In this document: positions 32,716-41,985 of the stretch, in pieces | How positions within the stretch are numbered: position 1 is the stretch's first letter | How the letters are laid out: every line of letters begins with the position of its first letter | Assembly: GCF_007830545.1 (NCBI RefSeq) | Contig: NZ_VLLF01000002.1 | Coordinates: 186,001 to 250,000 of the forward strand | DNA: 64,000 nt | DNA from: Roseibium hamelinense | GTDB lineage: Bacteria > Pseudomonadota > Alphaproteobacteria > Rhizobiales > Stappiaceae | Reading direction: 5' to 3' | Notes under the pieces: generated by a model | The model's database searches: none | Told to the model about the DNA's origin: nothing | What the model saw: the letters and a program-made list of their open reading frames with translations, nothing else | Program-made: the position numbers and the translations under genes

Positions 32716-35139
32716 ATGACTGTGCCCACCGGCTTTTCAGATGATTGGGACCCAATGGACCGCGCGTTTGACCCCGCGCCCGCCGCACCAAAAACAGGCG
32801 GCATCGCCGCGCGTGCCATGGCGGCCCGTCAGGTTCCGGATTACCTGACCGGCCTGAACCCGGAACAGAAACTGGCGGTCGAGACGATTGAGGGCCCTGT
32901 GCTGGTTCTGGCTGGCGCAGGCACGGGTAAGACCCGGGTGCTGACCACCCGCATCGCGCATATTCTGGCGACCGGCGCGGCACGCCCGTCCGAAATCCTC
33001 GCGGTGACTTTTACCAACAAGGCCGCCCGGGAAATGAAAGAACGGATTTCCGGGTTTATCGGCGGCAATGTCGAGGGCATGGCCTGGCTTGGTACGTTTC
33101 ACTCCATCTGCGTGAAGATCCTGCGCCGCCACGCCGAGCTTGTCGGGCTAAAGTCCAGTTTTTCGATCCTCGATACCGATGATCAGATCCGCTTGATCAA
33201 GCAAATCATCCAGGCCGAGGGGATCGACGACAAACGCTGGACCGCCAAGGCTTTCGCCGGAATGATGGATGGCTGGAAAAACCGCGCATTGACGCCGGAC
33301 CAGGTGCCGGAGGGAGAAGCGCGCGCCTTTGCCAACGGCCAGGGCCGGAAGATCTATGAGGAATACCAGGATCGGCTGTCGGTTTTAAATGCTGCGGATT
33401 TCGGCGATCTGCTGTTGCACGTCATCACCTTGTTCAAAAGCCAACCCGACCTCTTGAAGGACTATCAGCGCCGGTTCCGCTACATGCTGGTGGATGAGTA
33501 TCAGGACACCAACATTGCCCAATACCTGTGGCTCAGGCTGCTGGCGCAAGGCAATCCGAACGTGTGCTGCGTCGGCGATGACGATCAGTCCATTTATGGC
33601 TGGCGTGGTGCCGAGGTGGACAACATCCTCCGCTTCGAACACGATTTCAAGGGCGCGACCGTGATCCGGCTGGAGCGGAACTACCGTTCGACAAGTCACA
33701 TTCTTGCAGCCGCGTCCCATTTGATTTCTCACAATGAAGGCCGGCTGGGCAAAACCCTGTTCACCGATTTTCATGAGGATGACCACGACCTCGTCAGCGT
33801 CACCTCCGCGTGGGACTCGGAAGAGGAAGCCCGGTCCATCGGCGACGAGATCGAGGCATTGCAGTCAAACGGCCACAAACTGAATGACATGGCAATCCTG
33901 GTCCGCGCTTCGTTTCAGATGCGGGAGTTTGAAGACCGGTTCATTACGCTGGGGCTCAACTACCGGGTCATTGGCGGGCCCCGCTTTTACGAGCGCATGG
34001 AGATCCGCGACGCGCTGGCTTATTTCCGCTGTACCGTTCAACCGGCCGACGATCTGGCGTTTGAGCGGATCGTCAACACGCCCAAGCGCGGACTTGGCGA
34101 AGCAACGCTCAAGCTCGTGCATGAACTCGCCCGCTCGCAGCGCATTCCCCTCATGCAGGCGGCCTCTCAATTGTGCCAGACCGAGGAGTTGAAGCCCAAG
34201 CCTCGCAACGCCCTGAAAGAGGTGATCGGCAATTTCGAGCGCTGGCGCGCGCAGCTGGACAGCCTGTCGCATACGGAACTTGCCGAAATCATACTCGATG
34301 AGAGCGGCTACACGGAAATGTGGCGTAAGGACCGGTCCGCCGAAGCGCCGGGCCGTCTCGACAACCTGAAGGAACTTATCCGCTCCATGGAGGAGTTTGA
34401 GTCCCTGGCTGGGTTTCTGGAACACATTTCTCTCGTCATGGACCGGGACAGCGCCGATGCAAATGACGCAGTGTCGATCATGACGCTGCATTCGGCCAAA
34501 GGGCTGGAATTCGACACTGTCTTTTTGCCCGGCTGGGAAGAGGGGCTGTTTCCGCACCAGCGCTCGCTTGACGAAAGTGGGCGGGCGGGCCTGGAAGAAG
34601 AACGGCGGCTGGCTTATGTCGGGGTCACCCGGGCTAAGAAACGGGCGAAAATCTGGTTCACCTCGAACCGCAGGGTACACGGCATGTGGCAGTCGAGCAT
34701 CCCGTCGCGGTTCCTAGATGAACTGCCGCCTGACCATGTCGAGATTGCCGAACCCTCGTCAAACTACGGCGGATACGGCGGCGGCGGGTATGGTGCGTCC
34801 CGGTTCGACAAGGCAGACCCTTTCCAATCGGGCAGTTATGCGACCCCGGGCTGGCAGCGCGCGCAAAAGGCGCGGCAGGCGATGGACGGGTTTTCAGAGG
34901 GCGGCGGGCGCGGTTACCAATCCGCCCGGCAAAAGCGTCAGGGACCGCTCACCATCGAGGGCGAGCTGGTTGCAAAATCTGTCAGCGACAGCCCGTCGGA
35001 CTATTCATTGGGCGAACGCGTGTTTCACATCAAGTTCGGCTACGGCGCGATCAAGTCGATCGAGGGCAACAAGCTGACGATCGATTTCGAAAAAGCCGGC
35101 GTCAAGAAAGTGATCGACAGCTTTGTCGAGCGGCATTGA
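32716..35139 (+). CDS. uvrD: UvrD/PcrA-type DNA helicase
   Basis: Superfamily 1 3'-5' helicase of 807 aa. In order: Q-motif LNPEQKLAV, Walker A AGAGTGKTR near 67-75, VDEYQDTN (motif II), DDDQSIYGWRGA (III), LERNYRS (IV), LHSAKGLEFD (V) and VGVTRAKK (VI). The C-terminal region has a Gly/Tyr-rich linker (GGYGGGGYG) and a Tudor-like end (GERVFHIKFGYGAIKSI) typical of PcrA/UvrD that contacts RNA polymerase. It serves in nucleotide excision repair and replication-fork clearing. It is monocistronic, with the terminator of the chemoreceptor gene upstream. Confidence 0.92.
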   Translation: MTVPTGFSDDWDPMDRAFDPAPAAPKTGGIAARAMAARQVPDYLTGLNPEQKLAVETIEGPVLVLAGAGTGKTRVLTTRIAHILATGAARPSEILAVTFTNKAAREMKERISGFIGGNVEGMAWLGTFHSICVKILRRHAELVGLKSSFSILDTDDQIRLIKQIIQAEGIDDKRWTAKAFAGMMDGWKNRALTPDQVPEGEARAFANGQGRKIYEEYQDRLSVLNAADFGDLLLHVITLFKSQPDLLKDYQRRFRYMLVDEYQDTNIAQYLWLRLLAQGNPNVCCVGDDDQSIYGWRGAEVDNILRFEHDFKGATVIRLERNYRSTSHILAAASHLISHNEGRLGKTLFTDFHEDDHDLVSVTSAWDSEEEARSIGDEIEALQSNGHKLNDMAILVRASFQMREFEDRFITLGLNYRVIGGPRFYERMEIRDALAYFRCTVQPADDLAFERIVNTPKRGLGEATLKLVHELARSQRIPLMQAASQLCQTEELKPKPRNALKEVIGNFERWRAQLDSLSHTELAEIILDESGYTEMWRKDRSAEAPGRLDNLKELIRSMEEFESLAGFLEHISLVMDRDSADANDAVSIMTLHSAKGLEFDTVFLPGWEEGLFPHQRSLDESGRAGLEEERRLAYVGVTRAKKRAKIWFTSNRRVHGMWQSSIPSRFLDELPPDHVEIAEPSSNYGGYGGGGYGASRFDKADPFQSGSYATPGWQRAQKARQAMDGFSEGGGRGYQSARQKRQGPLTIEGELVAKSVSDSPSDYSLGERVFHIKFGYGAIKSIEGNKLTIDFEKAGVKKVIDSFVERH

Positions 35140-35147
35140 TTTTAAGG

Positions 35148-35167
35148 TATTGATATTTATATCAATA
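35148..35167. promoter_or_regulatory. AT-rich perfect palindrome upstream of the autotransporter gene
   Basis: TATTGATAT and ATATCAATA form a perfect inverted repeat with 9-bp arms around TT. It may be an operator or the end signal for uvrD; there is no T-run, so an operator is preferred. The core TTGAT/ATCAA halves are 6 bases apart, not the 4 needed for an FNR box. Confidence 0.45.
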
Positions 35168-35187
35168 TCGGAATGCAGGCGACAAAA

Positions 35188-35202
35188 TTAACCTTAGGTT
35201 AA
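35188..35202. promoter_or_regulatory. CtrA-type binding box
   Basis: TTAA-CCTTAGG-TTAA is an exact TTAA-N7-TTAA, the full CtrA recognition site of alphaproteobacteria, and is also almost palindromic. It lies about 80 bp upstream of the autotransporter start, close to a TTGACC hexamer (35219-35224). The consensus is known from the family; binding here is inferred. Confidence 0.5.
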
Positions 35203-35282
35203 TCATAAAACCGCTAGTTTGACCGGACAGTTAGACTGATCCGCATCTTGTTTCTGCGTCGCGGATACGGCAGGAGCACAGC

Positions 35283-37860
35283 ATGCGTTTCGGAAACAAC
35301 AAGTTGCCGTTCAATCGCGCAAGTATTCATGCAGCTACTCTAGTGTTTACGACAACTGCGGCGACCTTCCTGGCCCCTGCAGCAGCAAATGCAAATTGCG
35401 ACCAGTTTGGCAGTTCCGCTGTGCGGGGCTCGGGAAGCATCACACTGGACGCGAGCAGTTTCTCACCGTCGAGCGTGATCTGCTTGGAGAGCCGTACCGA
35501 CGTTTTGGTGTCTTCCGGCACAATCCCAGCCGATGGATCTTACGACGCCTACACAGGTTTCTTTTTCGACCTCAAACGCGCTGGCAGCTACAACGCATTT
35601 ATTTTTCTTGGTACGTCAATTGCCGGAAGTGCGGCACCAAACACGCCATTTCTGCGTTTCCGGCCGAGGCCAACGACCGATGATCTTGGTGCGACAAACA
35701 TCAATTTCATCGATGTTTCTATCGGTGCAAACCGGTCGATCGACCTCACAGAGCAGAGCGGCGACACGCAGTTCCAGAACGTTTATGTCGCCAGCCGCGC
35801 CGCCAACAACGCGATTACCTACGAGTCCTTTTCCGTTCTCAATCCAAGTCTGTTTTCCGTTGGCCGTTATAACATTTAAGGGCAGGACTTTGATTCCCCA
35901 ACAAAGCTCACGCTGAAAGACAGCTCGATTTCGAATGCGCAATTAACAGGTATCGTTGATGGGTCTGAGCTGATTTTGGACAACACCACAATCGATACAA
36001 AGGTTTCGTTTGGACGGAACACTTTCCGGCAGTGGTACGGTTAGCGGAGCGTCAGGTGCCAGTGATGCGATTTTCATTACGGCAACCGGCTCCACCCTCA
36101 GCCCCGGCAACTCCATCGGGACGCTTTCGATCAACGGCGATCTGTCTTTGCAGGGCGCGACAAGCCTTGTCTCCGAACTGGACCCGACAGCCAGTCAAAA
36201 CGCCGACCTTTTGGATGTTTCTGGAAACATCATAGGCACCAACAACCTGACGGTGACGCTTGAAAAGGACAGTGGATACACAGAGACCGGCGCAGCTGAG
36301 TTCGCGGACTTCACTGGCTCTACCTATGTGGTTGCCCGGGGTGGCAGCATCGATAATGACATCGTTACACTCGTGGAAGGCAGTTCGCTAAATGCCCATT
36401 TGAGCGCCAGCCTTGCCTCCGCCCCAAGCCAATCGGGCCAGGTCGAGTTGTAGTTCGTTGACAACACTCCAACACCAACGTTCCTGCCGTCCAAGGTGAA
36501 GGGCCTTCAGGGAGGTAAGTCGGTCAACCCCGTGGTTCAGCCTCCGGCGGTCACTACGACCACAACCCCGACGACGACGACAACGACCGTCGTGACAACG
36601 ACACCATCGGTGACCACCACCACTACATCTGTCACCACCACAGCGACCTCGACCACGACAACCTCCACCACAACAACACCTACCCCGACCACACCGCCGC
36701 CGGTCTCCACGCCCTGGGTGTCACTTGTGAACGCCATGTCGGCGACCCATCACGGGACTGACGTAAACGGCACATCGGGCGGGTCGGGCGGCGGCGGCCA
36801 AACGCTTGCAGGTGGGAGCACTTTAAGCACTGCGTGGCTTTCGCTTACAAACGCAAACGTCGTCCAGCTCAACGAGGTCCACGCTGAGCCCTATTCCTCA
36901 AATCTCACGGTCGGGCTGGAGCATCTCGATAATATCGCAACGTCGGTCATGAACCGGATTTCGGGAAGTCGTTACGTGCTTGACACGGCTCAGCACGTAA
37001 CGGATGCGCAGGGGCGCGCCATTTGGCTGGACGTGTCTGGTGTTCAAGGTCATGTCGATGGTGAAGACGGGCTTGGAACGTTTGACTACGTGATCTCCAG
37101 TGTGATCGCAGGCGCTGATTTCCTGGCAAGCGATCAAGGCAGCATCGGAGCTTTTGCGGGCTACGGGTATCAGCGGATGAGCGAACACGACACAGTTGAC
37201 CAATCGTTTTCGGCGCACTCCGGGTTTGCAGGGCTTTATGGCACCCTTTTGGCCGACAGCTGGCGCCTGTCCGGATCAACGGGGTATTCCTATAGCGCAA
37301 ATAGCGGCGAACGGAACAACCCGAATGTCGGATTGTTTACAGGAGGACAGGCGGAAGCAGATTTTTCCTCTCATGCGGCGTTTGTTGCCGCAAAAGCCGG
37401 CTACGCCATACCTGTGACCAGCCTCCTCGAAATTACGCCATTCGCATCAGCTTCCTACGCTCATATTTGGCAGGGTGAGGCAAGAGAAAGCGGCGGCGGT
37501 GATTTCAACTATGATGTGCATGCCGCAACAGCGGATGCTTTCATTACAGGTATCGGCGTGGATTGGACCGCAGACATCGTGAACGTCGATCCTGCACGCG
37601 CACAATTGGTTGGATTTGCCCGATACGACCATGACTGGAGCGCATCAGACGATTCGGCACATGAGGTGACGGTGACTTCAAATCTTTTCGGAACATTCAC
37701 TCAAACCGGACAGAACCGCGGGGCGCATTCGCTTACGGCAGGTCTTGGAGTTGTGGGCACGCTTGGTCAACGTGCGGCCTGGCGTTTGGGTTTTGCCGGG
37801 ACGTTGAATGAGAACGGCGAGGAAATCGGCGCTGGTGGTCATTTGACCTGGCGCTTCTAA
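35283..37860 (+). pseudogene. autotransporter (type V secretion) gene broken by two stops and a frameshift
   Basis: If repaired, about 859 aa. Residues 1-37 form a signal peptide ending in ANA. The passenger continues in the same frame through TAA at 35877-35879 up to about 36005, where one extra base shifts it; the next frame resumes with LDGTLSGSG and the hallmark PGNSIGTL motif. A TAG at 36451-36453 interrupts it again, in frame with a Thr/Pro-rich linker and a C-terminal beta-barrel of about 290 aa ending in LTWRF. Sensible passenger-like protein sequence on both sides of each lesion marks it as one decayed gene. The barrel alone is intact but lacks a signal peptide. Sequencing error could explain some of the three lesions. 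Confidence 0.82.
36549..36712 (+). repeat. threonine-codon low-complexity tract
   Basis: About 160 bp of irregular ACN triplets coding a linker almost purely of Thr with some Pro, Val and Ser, between passenger and barrel of the broken autotransporter. The tract is of the kind that can expand or contract by slippage. Confidence 0.8.
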
Positions 37861-37879
37861 CGCCGCCGTTCTTGCACAG

Positions 37880-38455
37880 TCAAAGCTCAACCTCATCCGG
37901 CTTGTCTGGTTCGATCAGCAAGAAGCGTTCCGGAAGAAACGGATGAATGGCCAGCGCGTCCCTCAGGACCTTTTGGGCGATGCGAACACGGCCTTGTTCC
38001 ATTAAGATGCGCACCTTTCCCGACAACGCGCCAAAGTGCCGTGGTTCTAGCGCCAGGACTTCTTCGATGGCCTCCAGGGATTTGTCTTTTCTGCCTTGCA
38101 AATAAAGCACGAACGCCATTTGGTTGCGGGCTTCGGCGTAATCTGGGGCTTGGGAAATGGCGGATTGCAACAGGCTGACCGCTTTTTCGTAGTCGCCGAA
38201 CCGCCGCCGGTCCATTGCGGTCCGCACCAGCGTTTCAATTTCCGTGCTGGGGGCGGAACCGATCCACATCTCCCAAATCTGTGCTTCAATGACCTTGGCT
38301 TCGCGCTCGGTACTGGCTGACTTCAGCGCATTGAACAAGTCTTCCTTGTCTTGCGCGGACGCCGGTGATAGCAGACCAACATATATGACGGCGAGAAAGG
38401 CCAGTTGTACGGACAACCAGATTTGACGGTGAAGCGCCCATTCTTTGCATCGCAT
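37880..38455 (-). CDS. secreted TPR-repeat protein
   Basis: A 191-aa protein with an N-terminal signal or anchor (IWLSVQLAFLAVIYVGLLSPASAQ) and three TPR-like repeats: YEKAVSLLQSAISQAPDYAEA, GRKDKSLEAIEEVLALEPRHF and GRVRIAQKVLRDALAIHP. I chose the ATG at 38455 because AGGGAGG precedes it by 8 bases; an upstream in-frame start at 38479 has none. TPR proteins mediate protein-protein contacts; the partner is unknown. The gene ends 19 bp after the convergent autotransporter end and is divergent from prmA. Confidence 0.8.
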   Translation of the reverse strand: MRCKEWALHRQIWLSVQLAFLAVIYVGLLSPASAQDKEDLFNALKSASTEREAKVIEAQIWEMWIGSAPSTEIETLVRTAMDRRRFGDYEKAVSLLQSAISQAPDYAEARNQMAFVLYLQGRKDKSLEAIEEVLALEPRHFGALSGKVRILMEQGRVRIAQKVLRDALAIHPFLPERFLLIEPDKPDEVEL

Positions 38456-38643
38456 GCCGTCTGCCTCCCTTCCCGTCATCGCCCTTTAAGAGATGGGGCA
38501 AGGTGGGCTGCGGGACCAGCTTCACGCCGTTCACAAGTTTGTCGGCAAGCGATGAAGACCCCACAAGCGTTGATTTATACTGGCCGTTTCCGGTGGTTGC
38601 CGGTATATCGCGGGCTCTTGATCCGCGAGAAGGCTGACGACCA

Positions 38644-39534
38644 ATGAAAACCATCAGGGTGCGCATAACCGCCGAAGAACTCGAAGCAAAACGGATTGCC
38701 GAGATATTGGAGCGCGCCTTCGAGGAAGACGGAAATCCGGTCACCATTTATGAGGCGTCGAGCGACGGCAAGACGTGGTCCGCGGAAATCCTGTTGTTCG
38801 ATGTGGAGCCGCAGGACGCGGCAGCCATGGTTCGTGACCGGGTCGGTGCGGATGCATTTGCAGCGCCGCTGGAAGCCGAGGAGCTCCCGGACATCAATTG
38901 GGTTGAAAAAAGTCTGGAGGGATTGGCGCCGGTGCGAGCCGGGCGGTTCATGGTTCACGGCGGGCATGACCGGGACGAGGTGCCAGGCGGGGCGATCGGT
39001 CTTGAAATCGAAGCGGCGCTGGCATTCGGGACCGGTCACCATGGCACGACCGCCGGATGCCTCGAAGAAATCGACCGGCTTTTATCAATGCGCGACTATG
39101 ACAGTATTCTCGATCTGGGCACCGGAACGGGGGTATTGGCCATTGCGGCGGCGCGCCTGGCACGTCAACCGGTCCTGGCGACCGATATTGACCCGATCGC
39201 GACAAAGACGGCTGTAGAAAATGCCCGGCTCAATGGTGCTGGCCATCTTGTCAAAACCTTCACAGCCAATGGCATGAAGGACCACCGGTTCAAGTATTGT
39301 GGGCCGTTCGACCTCGTAATCGCTAACATTCTGGCCCGGCCGCTGATGCAAATGGCGAAGTCCATTGCCGCTCAAATGACCGATAAGGCAACACTGGTTC
39401 TGTCCGGGTTGCGGGTTGAGGATGGTCCCCGGATTCTTTTTGCTTACCGGACGCAGGGATTTCATCTCGACCGGCGCGGCGAAAAAGACGGCTGGCTGAC
39501 CCTGACTTTGGTACGTGGCCGCAAAACGGCTTGA
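38644..39534 (+). CDS. prmA: ribosomal protein L11 methyltransferase
   Basis: A 296-aa SAM-dependent methyltransferase that trimethylates L11. The SAM loop is LDLGTGTGVL near residues 155-164; before it GTGHHGTT and after it NILARPL match PrmA. The N-terminal domain that recognises L11 is present but divergent. It probably has its own promoter, as the neighbours point away. Confidence 0.93.
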   Translation: MKTIRVRITAEELEAKRIAEILERAFEEDGNPVTIYEASSDGKTWSAEILLFDVEPQDAAAMVRDRVGADAFAAPLEAEELPDINWVEKSLEGLAPVRAGRFMVHGGHDRDEVPGGAIGLEIEAALAFGTGHHGTTAGCLEEIDRLLSMRDYDSILDLGTGTGVLAIAAARLARQPVLATDIDPIATKTAVENARLNGAGHLVKTFTANGMKDHRFKYCGPFDLVIANILARPLMQMAKSIAAQMTDKATLVLSGLRVEDGPRILFAYRTQGFHLDRRGEKDGWLTLTLVRGRKTA

Positions 39535-39549
39535 TGCCTGGCAGGAAAC

Positions 39550-39588
39550 AAAAAAAGAGCGCGAAGACAAAGTGCCAACGCGCTGCTT
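39550..39588 (-). terminator. terminator of the DUF1127 gene
   Basis: AGCGCG (39558-39563) pairs with CGCGCT (39579-39584); on the minus strand seven T residues follow (A-run 39550-39556). The 15-base loop is long, but the signal lies 27 bp after the stop of the minus-strand gene. Confidence 0.6.
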
Positions 39589-39614
39589 ATTGTTGTGAGG
39601 TGCTGTTCGAACGA

Positions 39615-39818
39615 TCAAAAGACCATCGAATCCGCGCCTTCGCGCTCGAGCTCCGCGCGGTTGTAGCCATGCGAGGCGAGGGTCGCGTCATCCAGCGACA
39701 GAAGGTAGCCGTTGACATAGCGGCGGGCCTGCTTGGCGCGGGCATCTACCATCCGGTCGAAGGCGCGGCGCACAAAATTTCCGCGGGTGCGGGTCGAAGT
39801 ATTGGTCTCAATTGCCAT
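39615..39818 (-). CDS. DUF1127 small protein
   Basis: A 67-aa basic protein whose C-terminal half (RRYVNGYLLSLDDATLASHGYNRAELE) matches the DUF1127/YjiS family. Members in alphaproteobacteria have been linked to RNA handling, phosphate and stress, but no exact role is known for this copy. GGAGAG lies 5 bases before the ATG. Confidence 0.88.
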   Translation of the reverse strand: MAIETNTSTRTRGNFVRRAFDRMVDARAKQARRYVNGYLLSLDDATLASHGYNRAELEREGADSMVF

Positions 39819-40091
39819 GGGTCTCTCCGTGCATTGTCTTCAAGGACGCTTCCCCGTTCAAAGGCACGTCTTATTTGATTTACTGGCCAAGATATGAGGT
39901 ACACCAAGACTTTCGGCTAGGTGTGCCAGCGCATGACAGGCCTGCGTTTTTCGCATGTGCGAAAAGAATACCGCGTTGCACAATCGTTTTAATTTTGTCG
40001 TATGGTGGTTGGATAAATTTAGTCGCGACTTCGGAAAAAACGAAATTTCTTTCGGCTTGATCAGGCCCTCGTGCGGTTTTAGCTTCCATGC

Positions 40092-41906
40092 ATGTTTCAG
40101 AACTTTGATGATCTTGCCGATCCCTCCTGTGGGGCGCCGCATGCAGCGCTTCTCAGGTCCGAACTCAAGCGTCTAAAGCTTGATGGTTTCCTTGTCCCCC
40201 GCGCGGATGCGCATCAGGGGGAGTATGTGCCGCCATCCGATTGCCGTCTCCAATGGCTCACGGGCTTCAGCGGATCAGCGGGCCTTGCCGCCGTTCTGGG
40301 GGATGAGGCTGCAATCTTCGTGGACGGGCGCTACACCATCCAGGTGCGGGAACAGGTGGATATGGCGGTATTTCCCGCTCAGCATCTGATCAATGAGCCG
40401 GTAACCGCTTGGCTTTCAAAAAGGCTTCAAAAGGGCCAGCGCCTGGGCGTGGATGCGATGCTTCACACCGTCAATGAAGTGCGCAAATTGAAGAAGGTCT
40501 GTGAAGCCGCAGGTGCCGAACTTGTTCTTTTGGACCAGAACCCGGTTGATGCGGTGTGGGAGGGCAGGCCCGCAGCACCGCTGGGAGCGGTGGCGTTGCA
40601 TCCTCTTGAAAGGGCGGGGCGGGAGACAGCGGACAAGATCGCTGAAATTCAGGGTATCCTAAAAGACAACAAAACGGATGCGGGGGTTTTGACTCAGCCC
40701 GACTCAATTGCCTGGTTGTTCAACATCCGGGGTTCTGATGTGGACCATACGCCGTTGCCATTGTCGTTCGCGCTGGTTTCCGCCGATGACAAGCCAACGC
40801 TCTTCATTGATGGGCGGAAACTATCCAATTCCGTTCGCGATAGCCTGTCAGAATTGACCGGGATAATGGAGCCTAGTGCCTTCAAGGCTGAGCTGGCAGC
40901 TCTCGGGGATGCGGGCAAAACGGTTCTCATTGACCCAGCGTTGGCGGGTGAAGGCATTGCAACGGCAATCACCCGGGCAGGCGGCAAGATCTTGGAGGCG
41001 TCTGATCCGATCCTCTTGCCGAAAGCTGTAAAAAACGAGGTAGAAATTCAAGGTGCGCGCGACGCTCATTTGCGCGATGCGGTCGCGTATGTGAAGTTCT
41101 TGCACTGGTTTGATGAAACCGCCCCAAACGGTACGCTGGACGAGATTGGCGCTGCGCAAAAACTAGAGCAGTTCCGCGTCGAAACCGGTGTCCTGAAGGA
41201 TATCTCGTTCGATACGATTTCCGGGGCAGGACCGAATGGCGCGATTTGCCACTACCGGGTCAGCCGGTCGAGCAATCTGAAAATTCCTGTAGGCCTGCCG
41301 TATTTGATTGATTCCGGTGCGCAGTACGAAGACGGCACGACAGACATCACCCGGACGCTTGCGGTCGGCGAGATGACTGCCGAAATGAAACGCCATTTCA
41401 CACTGGTCCTTAAAGGACATATCGCAATTTCGACAGCCCGGTTTCCAGAAGGAACGAGCGGTGCGCAGCTTGACACCCTGGCGCGCATAGATCTGTGGAA
41501 AGCCGGTCTCGACTTCGACCATGGGACCGGCCATGGTGTCGGGTCCTACTTAGGTGTTCACGAAGGACCGCAGCGGATCGCCAAGACTGGTTCGACGCCG
41601 CTCAAACCCGGTATGATTTTATCGAACGAGCCCGGATATTATCCGGCCGGCAAATACGGTATTCGGCTTGAAAACCTCGAGTTGGTGCGGGAAGCTGAGA
41701 ACATTGAAGGCGGCGAACGGCCTATGCTCGGGTTTGAAACCCTGACGCTTGCCCCGTTCGATTTGAGGCTTGTCGATGGCGACCTTCTGTCGAGAGCCGA
41801 GCGTTCCTGGCTGAACCTTTACCACAAGCGCGTTCGAGACTCGGTTGGTCCGTTGCTCGATAACAAGACCCTGGCATGGCTGGAAAGCGCGACCCGGCCC
41901 ATTTGA
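40092..41906 (+). CDS. aminopeptidase P family protein (M24 metallopeptidase)
   Basis: A 604-aa three-domain aminopeptidase P of the eukaryote-like long type. Two creatinase-like N-terminal domains precede the pita-bread domain (about residues 310-540). Metal ligands are visible in DSGAQYEDGTTD (two Asp), HGTGHGVG (His), SNEPG (Glu) and FETLT (Glu). It removes N-terminal residues next to proline, in the cytoplasm (no signal peptide). The 273-bp gap upstream is AT-rich and holds its promoter, but no clear elements were found. Confidence 0.92.
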   Translation: MFQNFDDLADPSCGAPHAALLRSELKRLKLDGFLVPRADAHQGEYVPPSDCRLQWLTGFSGSAGLAAVLGDEAAIFVDGRYTIQVREQVDMAVFPAQHLINEPVTAWLSKRLQKGQRLGVDAMLHTVNEVRKLKKVCEAAGAELVLLDQNPVDAVWEGRPAAPLGAVALHPLERAGRETADKIAEIQGILKDNKTDAGVLTQPDSIAWLFNIRGSDVDHTPLPLSFALVSADDKPTLFIDGRKLSNSVRDSLSELTGIMEPSAFKAELAALGDAGKTVLIDPALAGEGIATAITRAGGKILEASDPILLPKAVKNEVEIQGARDAHLRDAVAYVKFLHWFDETAPNGTLDEIGAAQKLEQFRVETGVLKDISFDTISGAGPNGAICHYRVSRSSNLKIPVGLPYLIDSGAQYEDGTTDITRTLAVGEMTAEMKRHFTLVLKGHIAISTARFPEGTSGAQLDTLARIDLWKAGLDFDHGTGHGVGSYLGVHEGPQRIAKTGSTPLKPGMILSNEPGYYPAGKYGIRLENLELVREAENIEGGERPMLGFETLTLAPFDLRLVDGDLLSRAERSWLNLYHKRVRDSVGPLLDNKTLAWLESATRPI

Positions 41907-41928
41907 GTTCGGTTGCTGGGACATTCTG

Positions 41929-41951
41929 GCGAGGCAGCATCTCTGCCTCGC
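41929..41951. terminator. hairpin between convergent pepP-like and MFS genes
   Basis: GCGAGGCAG (41929-41937) pairs perfectly with CTGCCTCGC (41943-41951) around CATCT. There is no T-run on either side, so it may slow rather than strictly end transcription. Confidence 0.5.
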
Positions 41952-41985
41952 AGCCATTCTGAGCCATCTTGGGCAGCAGGTCGAA

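Noticed and set aside
35148-35167. FNR/FixK-type box in the AT palindrome
   Set aside because: The TTGAT and ATCAA halves are 6 bases apart; FNR-type sites need 4.
36549-36712. CRISPR-like or satellite repeat
   Set aside because: The repetition is only Thr codons of irregular order, without unit and spacer structure.
36496-37860. The autotransporter barrel as an independent gene starting at GTG 36496
   Set aside because: No signal peptide and no good ribosome-binding site; the upstream passenger is in frame with it apart from a single TAG.
39812-40060. Small plus-strand gene upstream of aminopeptidase P
   Set aside because: It begins inside the DUF1127 start region and has irregular composition; more likely leader and promoter sequence.
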